From: an uncultured bacterium
Lineage (GTDB): Bacteria > Cyanobacteriota > Vampirovibrionia > Gastranaerophilales > Gastranaerophilaceae
Length of the DNA stretch: 10,657 bases
Direction of reading: 5' to 3'
Assembly (NCBI GenBank): GCA_949286405.1
Contig: CASECH010000207.1
Coordinates: 1 to 10,657, forward strand
Position 1 is the stretch's first letter. Every line of letters begins with the position of its first letter. Positions 1 through 6,219 of this stretch are shown here, one piece after another. The notes under the pieces were generated by a model. That model was not told the DNA's origin. It searched no databases and worked only from the letters and a program-made list of their open reading frames with translations. The position numbers and the translations under genes are program-made.

Positions 1-151
1 TGAACACTTAAAATCAAATAAAAAAGATTTCGCTACAAAAAGAGGTCTTTTGATGATGGTAGGTAAAAGAAAAAGATTACTTGCTTATTTGAAATCTCAA
101 AACCTAGAAGAATACAGAGAATTAATCAAAAAACTAGGTATCAGAGGTTAA
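1..151 (+). CDS. rpsO: 30S ribosomal protein S15, C-terminal part
   Basis: This is the last 49 codons of ribosomal protein S15, cut by the window start; the reading frame begins at base 2 and stops with TAA at 149-151. S15 binds 16S rRNA in the central domain of the small subunit and helps nucleate platform assembly. The visible part carries the family signature HLKSNKKDFATKRGLL, followed by the basic GKRKRLLAYL helix and the usual short end KLGIRG. Full-length S15 is close to 88-90 residues, so about half is present. The product is clear from the motif. A hairpin terminator follows 20 bp after the stop, so this looks like the end of its transcription unit. Confidence 0.95.
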   Translation, partial: EHLKSNKKDFATKRGLLMMVGKRKRLLAYLKSQNLEEYRELIKKLGIRG

Positions 152-171
152 TCAAAATTAATTCAATTTTC

Positions 172-202
172 AAAAAGGCTGTCTTTTCTGACGGCCTTTT
201 TT
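172..202 (+). terminator. Rho-independent terminator of rpsO
   Basis: The arm GGCTGTC (177-183) pairs with GACGGCC (190-196) through one G-T wobble. The stem is extended by A residues at 172-176 pairing with T residues at 197-201, around a 6-nt loop. Six T residues (197-202) follow directly. This is a textbook intrinsic terminator between rpsO and hydF. Confidence 0.9.
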
Positions 203-215
203 GGTATAGAGAGGG
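202..215 (+). promoter_or_regulatory. Possible extended -10 and Shine-Dalgarno site of hydF
   Basis: Directly after the terminator T-run there is TG-g-TATAGA (202-210), an extended -10-like motif with a 4/6 hexamer. It runs into GAGGG (211-215), which lies 6 nt before the hydF ATG and is a credible ribosome binding site. The ribosome binding site is well supported. The -10 is weak, has no -35, and would give a leader of only about 5 nt, so transcription could instead come from terminator read-through. Confidence 0.35.
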
Positions 216-221
216 TTATAG

Positions 222-1421
222 ATGAAAGCATTAAAATCAATGAGATTACATATTGGAGTTTTTGGTAAAACTAACGTTGGGAAGTCTTCGTTACTGAACA
301 AAATTACCAATCAAGAAATTTCTATTGTATCTGATATTGCAGGCACAACTACAGATGTAGTTGAAAAGTCTATGGAATTGTTGCCTGTAGGACCTGTAAC
401 TTTTTTGGATACGGCAGGTATTGATGATAGTACCGAATTAGGTGAAAAAAGACTTGAAAAGACTATGAAAGTTTTAAACAGGATAGATGTTGCTCTTGTA
501 GTTGTCGATTTTAATGGTTTTAATGAATATGAAATTAATTTGATAAAGCAGTTTGAGGAATTGAAAATTCCGTATATGGTTATTGTAAACAAAGGTGATG
601 TTAAGAATATCAGTGAAGAAGCTTTGACTAAGATAAAATCTTTTACTTCAAGAATAATTTTGACTTCTGTAGTGAACGATGACAATTTTATCTATCACTT
701 TAAGGATCAACTTGTGAAGATGTTGCCTGATGATTTTGTAAATTCTCCAAAGATAGTTGGTGATTTGGTTGAAAAAGGCAGTACGGTGATACTTGTTGTA
801 CCGATTGATAAAGAAGCTCCAAAAGGTAGAATAATTCTTCCTCAAGTTCAGACAATAAGGGATTTGTTGGACAGTGATTGTCTATGCTATGTGGTAAAGG
901 AAACTGAGTTGAAGGCTGCAATTGATAGCTTGAAAATTTCTCCTGCATTGGTTGTTACTGATAGTCAGGCTTTTAAACAGGTGGATGAAATTGTGCCTGA
1001 AGATATTCCTTTGACGTCTTTTTCAATTTTGTTTGCGAGATTAAAAGGCGATTTGGATGAATTTGTAAAAGGTGCAAAAGCCATAGAAAGTTTGAAAGAC
1101 GGGGATAAGGTCTTAATTCTCGAAAGCTGTACTCACCATGCAATAGAAGATGATATTGGTAGGGTAAAAATCCCAAATTGGCTGAGAAAAAAGACCGGCA
1201 AGGATTTGGTAATTGAAAATTATGCAGGTCATGATTTCCCTGTGATTGATGATTATAAGCTGATTATCCATTGTGGAGCTTGTATGACTAACAGGAGAGA
1301 GGTTTTATCACGAATTCTAATAGCAAATAATAAGAATATTCCTATTACAAATTATGGAGTGACAATATCTTATTGTTTAGGAATTTTGCCGAGAGCTGTA
1401 AAAATTTTCAAAAATATTTAA
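222..1421 (+). CDS. hydF: [FeFe] hydrogenase H-cluster maturation GTPase HydF
   Basis: HydF is the GTPase scaffold on which the 2Fe subcluster built with HydE and HydG is assembled before transfer to apo-[FeFe] hydrogenase in the cytoplasm. The 399 residues show an N-terminal G domain with P-loop GKTNVGKSS (15-23), switch TTTD (42-45), DTAG (63-66) and NKGD (123-126), then a middle dimerisation region. The C-terminal [4Fe-4S] domain carries the HydF pattern C303-T-H305, 44 residues, then H350-C351-G-A-C354. This Cys/His set separates it from other Era/TrmE-type GTPases, and the length is normal for the family. The start at 222 has a GAGGG site 6 nt upstream; an in-frame ATG at 240 is possible, but HydF proteins usually have a few residues before the RLHI strand. 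hydE, hydG and the hydrogenase gene are not in the window. Confidence 0.95.
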   Translation: MKALKSMRLHIGVFGKTNVGKSSLLNKITNQEISIVSDIAGTTTDVVEKSMELLPVGPVTFLDTAGIDDSTELGEKRLEKTMKVLNRIDVALVVVDFNGFNEYEINLIKQFEELKIPYMVIVNKGDVKNISEEALTKIKSFTSRIILTSVVNDDNFIYHFKDQLVKMLPDDFVNSPKIVGDLVEKGSTVILVVPIDKEAPKGRIILPQVQTIRDLLDSDCLCYVVKETELKAAIDSLKISPALVVTDSQAFKQVDEIVPEDIPLTSFSILFARLKGDLDEFVKGAKAIESLKDGDKVLILESCTHHAIEDDIGRVKIPNWLRKKTGKDLVIENYAGHDFPVIDDYKLIIHCGACMTNRREVLSRILIANNKNIPITNYGVTISYCLGILPRAVKIFKNI

Positions 1422-1485
1422 AGTTTTCTATTTTTATGCCGTAACCTAGTACATAAATATGATAAAAAGTGTAGAATGTTTAAGG

Positions 1486-1491
1486 TAAAAT
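1486..1491 (+). promoter_or_regulatory. -10-like TAAAAT, 6 nt before the start codon (leaderless candidate)
   Basis: TAAAAT (1486-1491) is followed by exactly 6 nt and then ATG at 1498, which would put the transcription start on the A of the start codon. There is no -35 at standard spacing. A competing -10, TAGAAT (1472-1477), would give a short leader containing a weak AAGG, so the leaderless reading is not secure here. Confidence 0.35.
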
Positions 1492-1497
1492 GAAGTT

Positions 1498-1821
1498 ATG
1501 TACGCTTACGAAACAGAAATAGAAGATACAGATTTAAAAAAGGTCGGGCTTGAGCTGATGTTTATGACTCCTGAAAAATGTTCAAGTGCTGACGGTATTA
1601 CTGCTGTTGAGCTTGCAAAACGAGTTGAATTACCTATTGAGATTGTCAAAAAAAAGCTACAAATTCTAAAAGATGCTGAGATAGTTAGAGTAAAAGGCAT
1701 CAATCCGAAATATTGGAAGTTTGATGAATACAATTTTCAAAGAATGGATGAAGACGATGATGTATATAGGCTTTTGTGTAACTTTGATGATGTAGATTTT
1801 GACAGGTTTTTCCAATATTAG
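1498..1821 (+). CDS. Small winged-helix-like protein of unknown function
   Basis: I do not recognise a named family for this 107-residue acidic protein. Residues about 32-77 read like a winged helix-turn-helix: a helix and turn with TAVELAKRV, a recognition-type helix PIEIVKKKLQILKDA, then a short beta wing ending in the aromatic-rich PKYWKFDEYNF. This layout resembles the ArsR/MarR-like domains that test whether a helix-turn-helix is selected before a second helix pair. The tail (84-107) is very acidic, with an EDDD run and repeated FDD/DFD. No signal peptide or membrane segment is visible. The gene follows hydF by 76 bp and ends 6 bp from the convergent mnmE stop, with no clear terminator between them. 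A DNA-binding regulator is an inference from fold-like patterns only; a protein-binding winged helix is equally possible. Confidence 0.75.
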   Translation: MYAYETEIEDTDLKKVGLELMFMTPEKCSSADGITAVELAKRVELPIEIVKKKLQILKDAEIVRVKGINPKYWKFDEYNFQRMDEDDDVYRLLCNFDDVDFDRFFQY

Positions 1822-1827
1822 GAAATT

Positions 1828-3162
1828 TTATTTTCCGATACAGAAATGGTCAAAAATATTGTTTAGTATTTCATCAGTAATTACCTCTCCTGTGATTTCG
1901 TCCAAAAATAGCAGAGCTGATTTTAGGTCAATCGAAATCAAATCTTGGAGTTGGTTAATTTTTGCCGCTTCAAGAGCTTGGTATAAACTTTCTCTACATT
2001 TTACCAAGCAATCTTGCTGCCGATTATTAGTGATAAATTCTGTATCTTCAACTGAAAAATTGTACGCAGCTTGTTTAATTTTTTCTTTTAAATCATCTAA
2101 TCCTTCTTTTGTTGTTGTTGACAAGTAGAAAGTATTAGGATCTCTATCTTTGATTAAGTCACATTTATTTGCGATAATTATATGATTTTTGTCTTTGATT
2201 AGGTCAAGAATTTCTTTATCCTGTTCATCAATACCTTTTTCTGCGTCATAAAGAAATAGTACCAAATCAGCTTCATCAGCTGACTGTTTTGAATATTCTA
2301 TCCCTATTTCTTCTACTTTGCCTACTTCTTCATTATTTCTTATACCTGCAGTGTCAATCAGGGTAATTGCAACATCCCAATCAAGAGTTTCTTTTATTAC
2401 ATCACGAGTAGTACCTGCAATATCTGTGACAATTGCTCTTTCGACGTTTAAAAGTGTATTGAATAATGATGATTTGCCTGCATTAGGTTTACCGACAATT
2501 GCAATTTTTATTCCCTGTCTTTGGATATTAGAAGCTTTTGCAGAAGCAAGTATTCTATCAATTTTATCAATAGCTTTTTCAAATTCTTGGATAAGATAGT
2601 CATATTCAGGTTCCGCCACGTCTTCGGGAAAATCTATTCCTGCAATTATTTTTGACAAAACATTAAATATATCATTACGAATTTCTTTAATTTTTTTACC
2701 GAGAACTCCTGATAAATTTTTGGCAGATTTTTTTGCAAAATTCTGAGTTTTTGCGTGAATCAAATCTGCAACAGCTTCTGCTTGAGATAAGTCCATTTTT
2801 TTGTTTAAGAATGCTCGTTTTGTAAATTCTCCTCTTTCAGCAGTTCTAGCACCATTTTTTATAATTAATTCAAGAATATTTCGTACAACATTAATACCGC
2901 CATGGCAGTGGACTTCGATTACATCTTCGCCTGTGTAGCTGTTTGGTTTTTTAAATGGAAGAATGATGACTTCATCAATTTCTTTTTCTCCATCCATAAT
3001 CCAACCGTGAGAAATCATACCTGCTTTGAGATTGTGTTTTGAATATATTTTATCCAAAATTTCAAAACTTTTATCTCCGGAAATTCTTATAACACCTACT
3101 CCGCCTGTACCTATTGGTGTTGCTATTGCTGCGATTGTATCGAATTCTTGTATTATATTCAT
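1828..3162 (-). CDS. mnmE: tRNA uridine-5-carboxymethylaminomethyl modification GTPase MnmE
   Basis: MnmE (TrmE) works with MnmG to install the aminomethyl-type modification at C5 of U34 in the wobble position of certain tRNAs. The 444-residue product has all family marks in order: an N-terminal formyl-folate-binding/dimerisation domain starting DTIAAIATPIGTGGVG, a helical domain, an inserted G domain with P-loop GKPNAGKSS (224-232), TTRD (251-254), DTAG (270-273) and NKCD (332-335), and the terminal C441-I-G-K motif with the conserved cysteine. E. coli MnmE has 454 residues, so it is full length. I chose the start at 3162 because it matches the normal MnmE N-terminus; the frame stays open upstream to 3279, but that extension runs through a terminator and into the next gene. 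An ATG at 3177 would add only five residues. No Shine-Dalgarno is visible; TATAAT lies 6 nt before the start. Confidence 0.97.
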   Translation of the reverse strand: MNIIQEFDTIAAIATPIGTGGVGVIRISGDKSFEILDKIYSKHNLKAGMISHGWIMDGEKEIDEVIILPFKKPNSYTGEDVIEVHCHGGINVVRNILELIIKNGARTAERGEFTKRAFLNKKMDLSQAEAVADLIHAKTQNFAKKSAKNLSGVLGKKIKEIRNDIFNVLSKIIAGIDFPEDVAEPEYDYLIQEFEKAIDKIDRILASAKASNIQRQGIKIAIVGKPNAGKSSLFNTLLNVERAIVTDIAGTTRDVIKETLDWDVAITLIDTAGIRNNEEVGKVEEIGIEYSKQSADEADLVLFLYDAEKGIDEQDKEILDLIKDKNHIIIANKCDLIKDRDPNTFYLSTTTKEGLDDLKEKIKQAAYNFSVEDTEFITNNRQQDCLVKCRESLYQALEAAKINQLQDLISIDLKSALLFLDEITGEVITDEILNNIFDHFCIGK

Positions 3163-3168
3163 ACGATT

Positions 3169-3174
3169 ATTATA
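3169..3174 (-). promoter_or_regulatory. -10 hexamer TATAAT of mnmE, 6 nt before ATG (leaderless candidate)
   Basis: On the minus strand a perfect TATAAT (3174 down to 3169) is followed by 6 nt and the mnmE ATG (3162-3160), so the predicted transcript starts at the A of ATG. A TG lies directly upstream of the hexamer, one base off the extended -10 spacing. No TTGACA-like box is seen, and the spacer is the T-run of the upstream gene's terminator. Confidence 0.5.
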
Positions 3175-3178
3175 CATC

Positions 3179-3213
3179 AAAAAAATAAACGGGTTTTTAT
3201 GACAAACCCGTTT
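3179..3213 (-). terminator. Rho-independent terminator after the 3230-3925 gene
   Basis: A perfect 10-bp inverted repeat, AAACGGGTTT (3187-3196) and AAACCCGTTT (3204-3213), encloses a 7-nt loop. Reading on the minus strand, it is followed by a run of seven T residues (complement of 3185-3179). It sits 16 bp after the stop of the upstream gene and only about 17 bp before the mnmE start, so it should isolate mnmE from that gene's transcription. Confidence 0.92.
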
Positions 3214-3229
3214 ACCAATATTTTTACAG

Positions 3230-3925
3230 TTATAAGTATTGTTTCCCTGCTTGAATAGCTGCTGCAGCTGCCATTCCATAAGGTCCCATCATTGCAAGTG
3301 CTGATGAAGCAAGGTTAGCGTAATTGCCTAATGAGTTACTTGCACTTTTATTAGCAGCATAAGCTTGTGCATTATAACTGTTCCCTGCACTACTGTTTGA
3401 TGCTGCAGCTCCAATGTAATTTAAAGCATTAGAGTATATATTATTTTGTAAGCCACTGAGTAAATTTAGATAATTATATCTTTGAGTCAGTTCATTACTG
3501 ACAAGAGTGTCCCTTTGAGCTGTAACATCATTTGCTAAAGCACTTATTGCATCTGAACGCTTGCTTTCCAAAGAATTTAGATCTTCCATAAATGATGAAT
3601 TATCAAAATTTCCAAATCGTTTTGCAATATCATTTTGAAGGTCTTTAATTAATGGTTTGTATGTATCATTAATAATATTCATTCCGTTTTGGGTATATGC
3701 TTTAATTTGGTCATTTATGTTTTGTTTTGTCTGAGCATCAAAGACATTTACTTCCGGAAGAGAACTTGCAAGAGAGTTTTGAGCATAATCAAATACTTGC
3801 CTTTCAGCATCAGACATATTGTAATTTGTATATACAGTATTACCTTTTTTATATGAGGAAGCTTTTTGTTGTCCGTTTATTGATACAGAACCACCCGAAT
3901 AGCTAGGATAACTTGATTTTCCCAT
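3230..3925 (-). CDS. Unrecognised Ala/Ser/Asn-rich protein, phage-virion-like
   Basis: I cannot assign a family to this 231-residue protein. It has no signal peptide. The N-terminus is Gly/Ser/Tyr-rich (GKSSYPSYSGGSVSINGQ), followed by NYNMSDAERQVFDYAQ. A long helical, coiled-coil-prone stretch occupies about 62-170. The tail (172-227) is rich in Ala, Asn and Ser and ends in a Gly/Ala hydrophobic segment, MMGPYGMAAAAAIQAG. A low-complexity head, central helices and an Ala/Gly tail are often seen in small phage virion or DNA-ejection proteins, so a domesticated phage gene is a guess at low confidence. The start at 3925 is secure: AAAGGA lies 7 nt before the ATG. The gene is monocistronic, with a good upstream promoter and a strong terminator, and is divergent from the TPR gene. 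Confidence 0.8.
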   Translation of the reverse strand: MGKSSYPSYSGGSVSINGQQKASSYKKGNTVYTNYNMSDAERQVFDYAQNSLASSLPEVNVFDAQTKQNINDQIKAYTQNGMNIINDTYKPLIKDLQNDIAKRFGNFDNSSFMEDLNSLESKRSDAISALANDVTAQRDTLVSNELTQRYNYLNLLSGLQNNIYSNALNYIGAAASNSSAGNSYNAQAYAANKSASNSLGNYANLASSALAMMGPYGMAAAAAIQAGKQYL

Positions 3926-3997
3926 GATTTGTCCTTTCTGATTTTGTAACCAAACAAGAACAAAAATTTAATGAATTTAAAGCGATAAAGATACTTT

Positions 3998-4027
3998 ATT
4001 ATAACACATCTATTGAATTTCTGTAAA
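3998..4027 (-). promoter_or_regulatory. Promoter of the 3230-3925 gene: TTTACA, 18 bp, extended -10
   Basis: On the minus strand TTTACA (4027-4022) is followed by an 18-bp spacer and TATAAT (4003-3998), with TGt just before the hexamer forming an extended -10. The predicted start near 3991 gives a leader of about 65 nt that carries the Shine-Dalgarno AAAGGA. It is one of the two best promoters in the window and overlaps the upstream region of the divergent TPR gene. Confidence 0.7.
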
Positions 4028-4045
4028 GTTTCTTTTTGTTTGGAG

Positions 4046-4051
4046 TATAAT
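4046..4051 (+). promoter_or_regulatory. -10 hexamer TATAAT of the TPR gene, 6 nt before ATG (leaderless candidate)
   Basis: A perfect TATAAT (4046-4051) is followed by exactly 6 nt and ATG at 4058, so transcription would begin at the start codon. The GGAG at 4042-4045 is 12 nt from the ATG, too far for a normal Shine-Dalgarno, and would lie upstream of the transcript start. No good -35 is present at 16-18 bp. Confidence 0.5.
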
Positions 4052-4057
4052 GATTCT

Positions 4058-5821
4058 ATGAGTAATATGAATTTAGATGAAATTAATGAATTAATTGTAG
4101 AAAAGAATTTTTCAGAAGCAAAAGAATATCTTCTTAATGTTCTTCAAAATGATGAAAAAAATATTGAAGCTTTAAAACTTCTTGGTCTATGTCATGTTAA
4201 TTTGAATGAATTTCAGGAAGGTAAAAGCATATTTGAAACTGTTGTAAAATACAAAGATGATGCTTCAAGTTGGTTTTATTTAGCGAGTTGTTATGATAAT
4301 TTAGATGATTTTTTACATGCAATACCCGCATATCAGGAAGTAATAAGACTTAGAGAAAGTTATATTGATGCATATAAGAACTTAGCAGTAGTTTATGTGA
4401 AAACTAAAGAGCCTGAAAAAGCTGTTGAAATTGCTAAAAAAGCTCTTGGTTATGAGCAGAGTGATTATACTCTTTATTATATAATCGGAACAGCTTATAT
4501 GTCTATGAAAAAGTTTGAGGAAAGTGTTTTTTACCTTGAAAAAGCTCTTGAGTTAAATCCTGAACATTCTCAATTATATAACAATCTTGGAACATCTTAT
4601 GTGACTATCGGAAATTTGGATAAAGCATATGAAAATTTCCTAAAAGCAAGTAAGTATGACCCTGAAAATTCAATTACATATTATAATATCGCTTCTATAT
4701 TGCAACTGCAAAATAAGCATGAAGAAGCTTGTGAATACTTTGAAAAAGCGTATGCGATTGAACCTCAAGACAGCTATATTGTTGCACTTGCACTTTCGGA
4801 AGTAAAATCTAAAAAGTTTGATAAAGCGATAAGTCATTATAAGCTTTTAGTATCTCATCATCCTGAAAAGCCTAATTTTCAATATAATCTTGCTTGTTGC
4901 TATGAAATGATTGGCGAATATACTTATGCCATAGGTATTCTTGCTCACCTCGTTATGCTCAATCCTAAGTCAACTACGATGGCAAAAAAACTTGCAAGTT
5001 TGTATTTGAAAATTAATCAGCCGCTTAATGCGAAAGAAATTTATGAAAAAATTATTTTAAGTGGAACGGTTTCATTTGAAACTTATTATGAATTCGCTAA
5101 TATATGTGCAAAAACCGGCGATATGGATAAAGCTGAAAAAATATTGAAAAAAGTTATAGAGCTAAATCCTGATTTTGCAGCTGCTCATAAGGATTTGGGA
5201 GTTATCTATCTTAGCAAACGTCTTTTTGATTATGCAAAGGATGAATTTGATAAAGCTTTGTCTGTTGCTCCGGAAGATTTTTCAATAAACTTTGAATATG
5301 CAAATTATTTACATTCTACAACTGATTTTCAAGAAGCAGATAAGTTCTACAAAAAAGCTTTGGAAATAGAGCCTGAAGATGTTGATGCTCTTGGATTTTC
5401 TGCATTGAATAAAATTCATTTGCAAGAATATGACAAAGCTTTTGAACAAATTGAAACAGCTATTAAAAAAGCACCTCATAATAGTTTTATGAAGTATGTA
5501 GCGGGAAAAATAAAATTCTTACAAAAAGACTATGAAGATGCAAAATACTATTTAATAAAATCATATGAAGGGCAAAAAACTCATGATGCAGAAAATTTGC
5601 TAGGTTTATGCTATTTTGAGCTGGGTGATTATTCTCAAGCAAATAATATATTTGAAAGTATGTTGAAAGATAATCCTTTGAATGTTAATTTGTTGTTGAG
5701 TAGTGCAAAATGCTATGAAAAACTGGGTAACAATGACAAAGCTCTTGAACTTTGTGACAAAATTACCGATGCTTTTCCAGAATGTGAAGAAGCTCAGGAA
5801 ATGATTAGAAGGTTGTCATAA
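4058..5821 (+). CDS. Cytoplasmic all-TPR repeat protein (about 17 repeats)
   Basis: The 587-residue product consists of about 17 tetratricopeptide repeats end to end: 17 x 34 = 578 residues, nearly the whole chain. Repeats are recognisable by the recurrent small-residue and aromatic pattern, for example QLYNNLGTSYVTIGNLDKAY and AAAHKDLGVIYLSKRLFDYA, with P near each repeat end (ELNPE, EIEPED, ELNPDF). TPR solenoids are protein-protein interaction scaffolds; no catalytic domain, signal peptide or membrane segment is attached, so a cytoplasmic adaptor is likely and the partner is unknown. The frame is open to an ATG at 4013, but I chose 4058 because TATAAT lies 6 nt before it and the extra 15 residues look non-coding. 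The gene converges with the 53-residue gene on a shared hairpin. Confidence 0.9.
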   Translation: MSNMNLDEINELIVEKNFSEAKEYLLNVLQNDEKNIEALKLLGLCHVNLNEFQEGKSIFETVVKYKDDASSWFYLASCYDNLDDFLHAIPAYQEVIRLRESYIDAYKNLAVVYVKTKEPEKAVEIAKKALGYEQSDYTLYYIIGTAYMSMKKFEESVFYLEKALELNPEHSQLYNNLGTSYVTIGNLDKAYENFLKASKYDPENSITYYNIASILQLQNKHEEACEYFEKAYAIEPQDSYIVALALSEVKSKKFDKAISHYKLLVSHHPEKPNFQYNLACCYEMIGEYTYAIGILAHLVMLNPKSTTMAKKLASLYLKINQPLNAKEIYEKIILSGTVSFETYYEFANICAKTGDMDKAEKILKKVIELNPDFAAAHKDLGVIYLSKRLFDYAKDEFDKALSVAPEDFSINFEYANYLHSTTDFQEADKFYKKALEIEPEDVDALGFSALNKIHLQEYDKAFEQIETAIKKAPHNSFMKYVAGKIKFLQKDYEDAKYYLIKSYEGQKTHDAENLLGLCYFELGDYSQANNIFESMLKDNPLNVNLLLSSAKCYEKLGNNDKALELCDKITDAFPECEEAQEMIRRLS

Positions 5822-5827
5822 AAACAA

Positions 5828-5858
5828 CACAACAACCGGCCTAAATGGTCGGTTTGTG
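5828..5858. terminator. Hairpin terminator between convergent genes
   Basis: AACCGGCC (5834-5841) pairs with GGTCGGTT (5847-5854) through one G-T wobble over a 5-nt loop. The stem extends by CACA/TGTG (5828-5831 and 5855-5858) with a 2-nt bulge. Further out, AAAACAA (5821-5827) can pair with TTGTTTT (5866-5872). On the minus strand the stem is followed by TTGTTTTT, so it works best for the small minus gene. On the plus strand the T-rich segment comes 7 nt after the stem, so it may also stop the TPR transcript. Confidence 0.65.
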
Positions 5859-5880
5859 TAAAAAATTGTTTTAGTCTCTC

Positions 5881-6042
5881 CTAAATAAGTCCTAGAACCT
5901 TTTTATACCAAGAAAAAGTTTCTACTTCTAATCCGTTAAAAGTTGTTTTAAGGCATTGATTTTTTAAATAATTTTCAAATTCATCATTGAATTTAGATTT
6001 CATTCTTTTTGATTTTTCTGCTTTAGATGCTAATACTGTCAT
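5881..6042 (-). CDS. Small basic protein of unknown function, 53 residues
   Basis: The family is not recognised. The 53-residue product has a Lys/Arg/Ser-rich N-terminal half (SKAEKSKRMKSK), a charged helix (FNDEFENYLKN), one cysteine at residue 30, and an aromatic end, TFSWYKKVLGLI. There is no signal peptide. I chose the ATG at 6042 because a perfect AAGGAG (6055-6050) stands 7 nt before it. The same frame has an earlier ATG at 6072, adding ten residues including RRR, and that ATG has GATAAT 6 nt upstream. With the SD-based start, that GATAAT or the better TATAAT at 6114-6109 would simply be a promoter giving a short leader. The strong ribosome site and a downstream hairpin support a real gene. 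Confidence 0.65.
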   Translation of the reverse strand: MTVLASKAEKSKRMKSKFNDEFENYLKNQCLKTTFNGLEVETFSWYKKVLGLI

Positions 6043-6078
6043 AGACCTTCTCCTTTTGATTCCGTTTCCCATAGTTGC

Positions 6079-6114
6079 ATTATCGACCCATATATAATCC
6101 TTGTATAAATTATA
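6079..6114 (-). promoter_or_regulatory. Candidate -10 elements upstream of the 53-residue gene
   Basis: Two candidates read on the minus strand: a perfect TATAAT (6114-6109) and GATAAT (6084-6079). They would give leaders of roughly 60 and 30 nt before the ATG at 6042. The upstream one abuts the inverted repeat AACTC-TTT-GAGTT (6114-6126), which could be an operator. For the downstream one, a weak TATACA (6107-6102) sits at 17-bp spacing. Confidence 0.35.
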
Positions 6115-6161
6115 ACTCTTTGAGTTACTTTTTTCATTATTCTTGAGAATTAGTACTCAAA
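6114..6161. repeat. Cluster of inverted repeats built on GAGTT/AACTC half-sites
   Basis: AACTC (6114-6118) and GAGTT (6122-6126) form an inverted repeat with a 3-nt centre. TTTGAGTTACT (6119-6129) pairs with AGTACTCAAA (6152-6161) with one bulged T, and TTGAG (6143-6147) also faces CTCAA (6156-6160). No T-run follows on either strand, so this does not look like a terminator. It may be an operator or an RNA structure in the gap between the two minus-strand genes. Confidence 0.35.
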
Positions 6162-6219
6162 AAAATTAAGCTATTGTTGATTAAAAGCTAGTAAAGTTTT
6201 ATGAAGAATGTTTGTTTAA

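Noticed and set aside
1821..1836. GGAAA/TTTCC hairpin between convergent stops as a terminator
   Set aside because: The stem is only 5-6 bp, AT-rich, and has no T-run on either strand.
1799..2128. A 109-codon plus-strand open frame
   Set aside because: It is antisense to the conserved mnmE coding sequence and has Ser/Ile/Phe-rich shadow composition; the same applies to the open frames antisense to or out of frame with hydF and the TPR genes.
3163..3279. A 39-codon N-terminal extension of mnmE in the same open frame
   Set aside because: It crosses the upstream terminator and overlaps the end of the 3230-3925 gene, and the family begins at the DTIAAIATP region, which fits the start at 3162.
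4013..4057. Fifteen extra residues on the cytoplasmic TPR protein
   Set aside because: The segment contains the predicted -10 of the gene and part of the divergent promoter, lacks a ribosome site, and does not resemble a TPR.
6168..6200. AGCT-AGCT hairpin as terminator of the metallopeptidase gene
   Set aside because: Only four base pairs form, and AGCT is self-complementary by chance; the T-run nearby is common in this AT-rich DNA.
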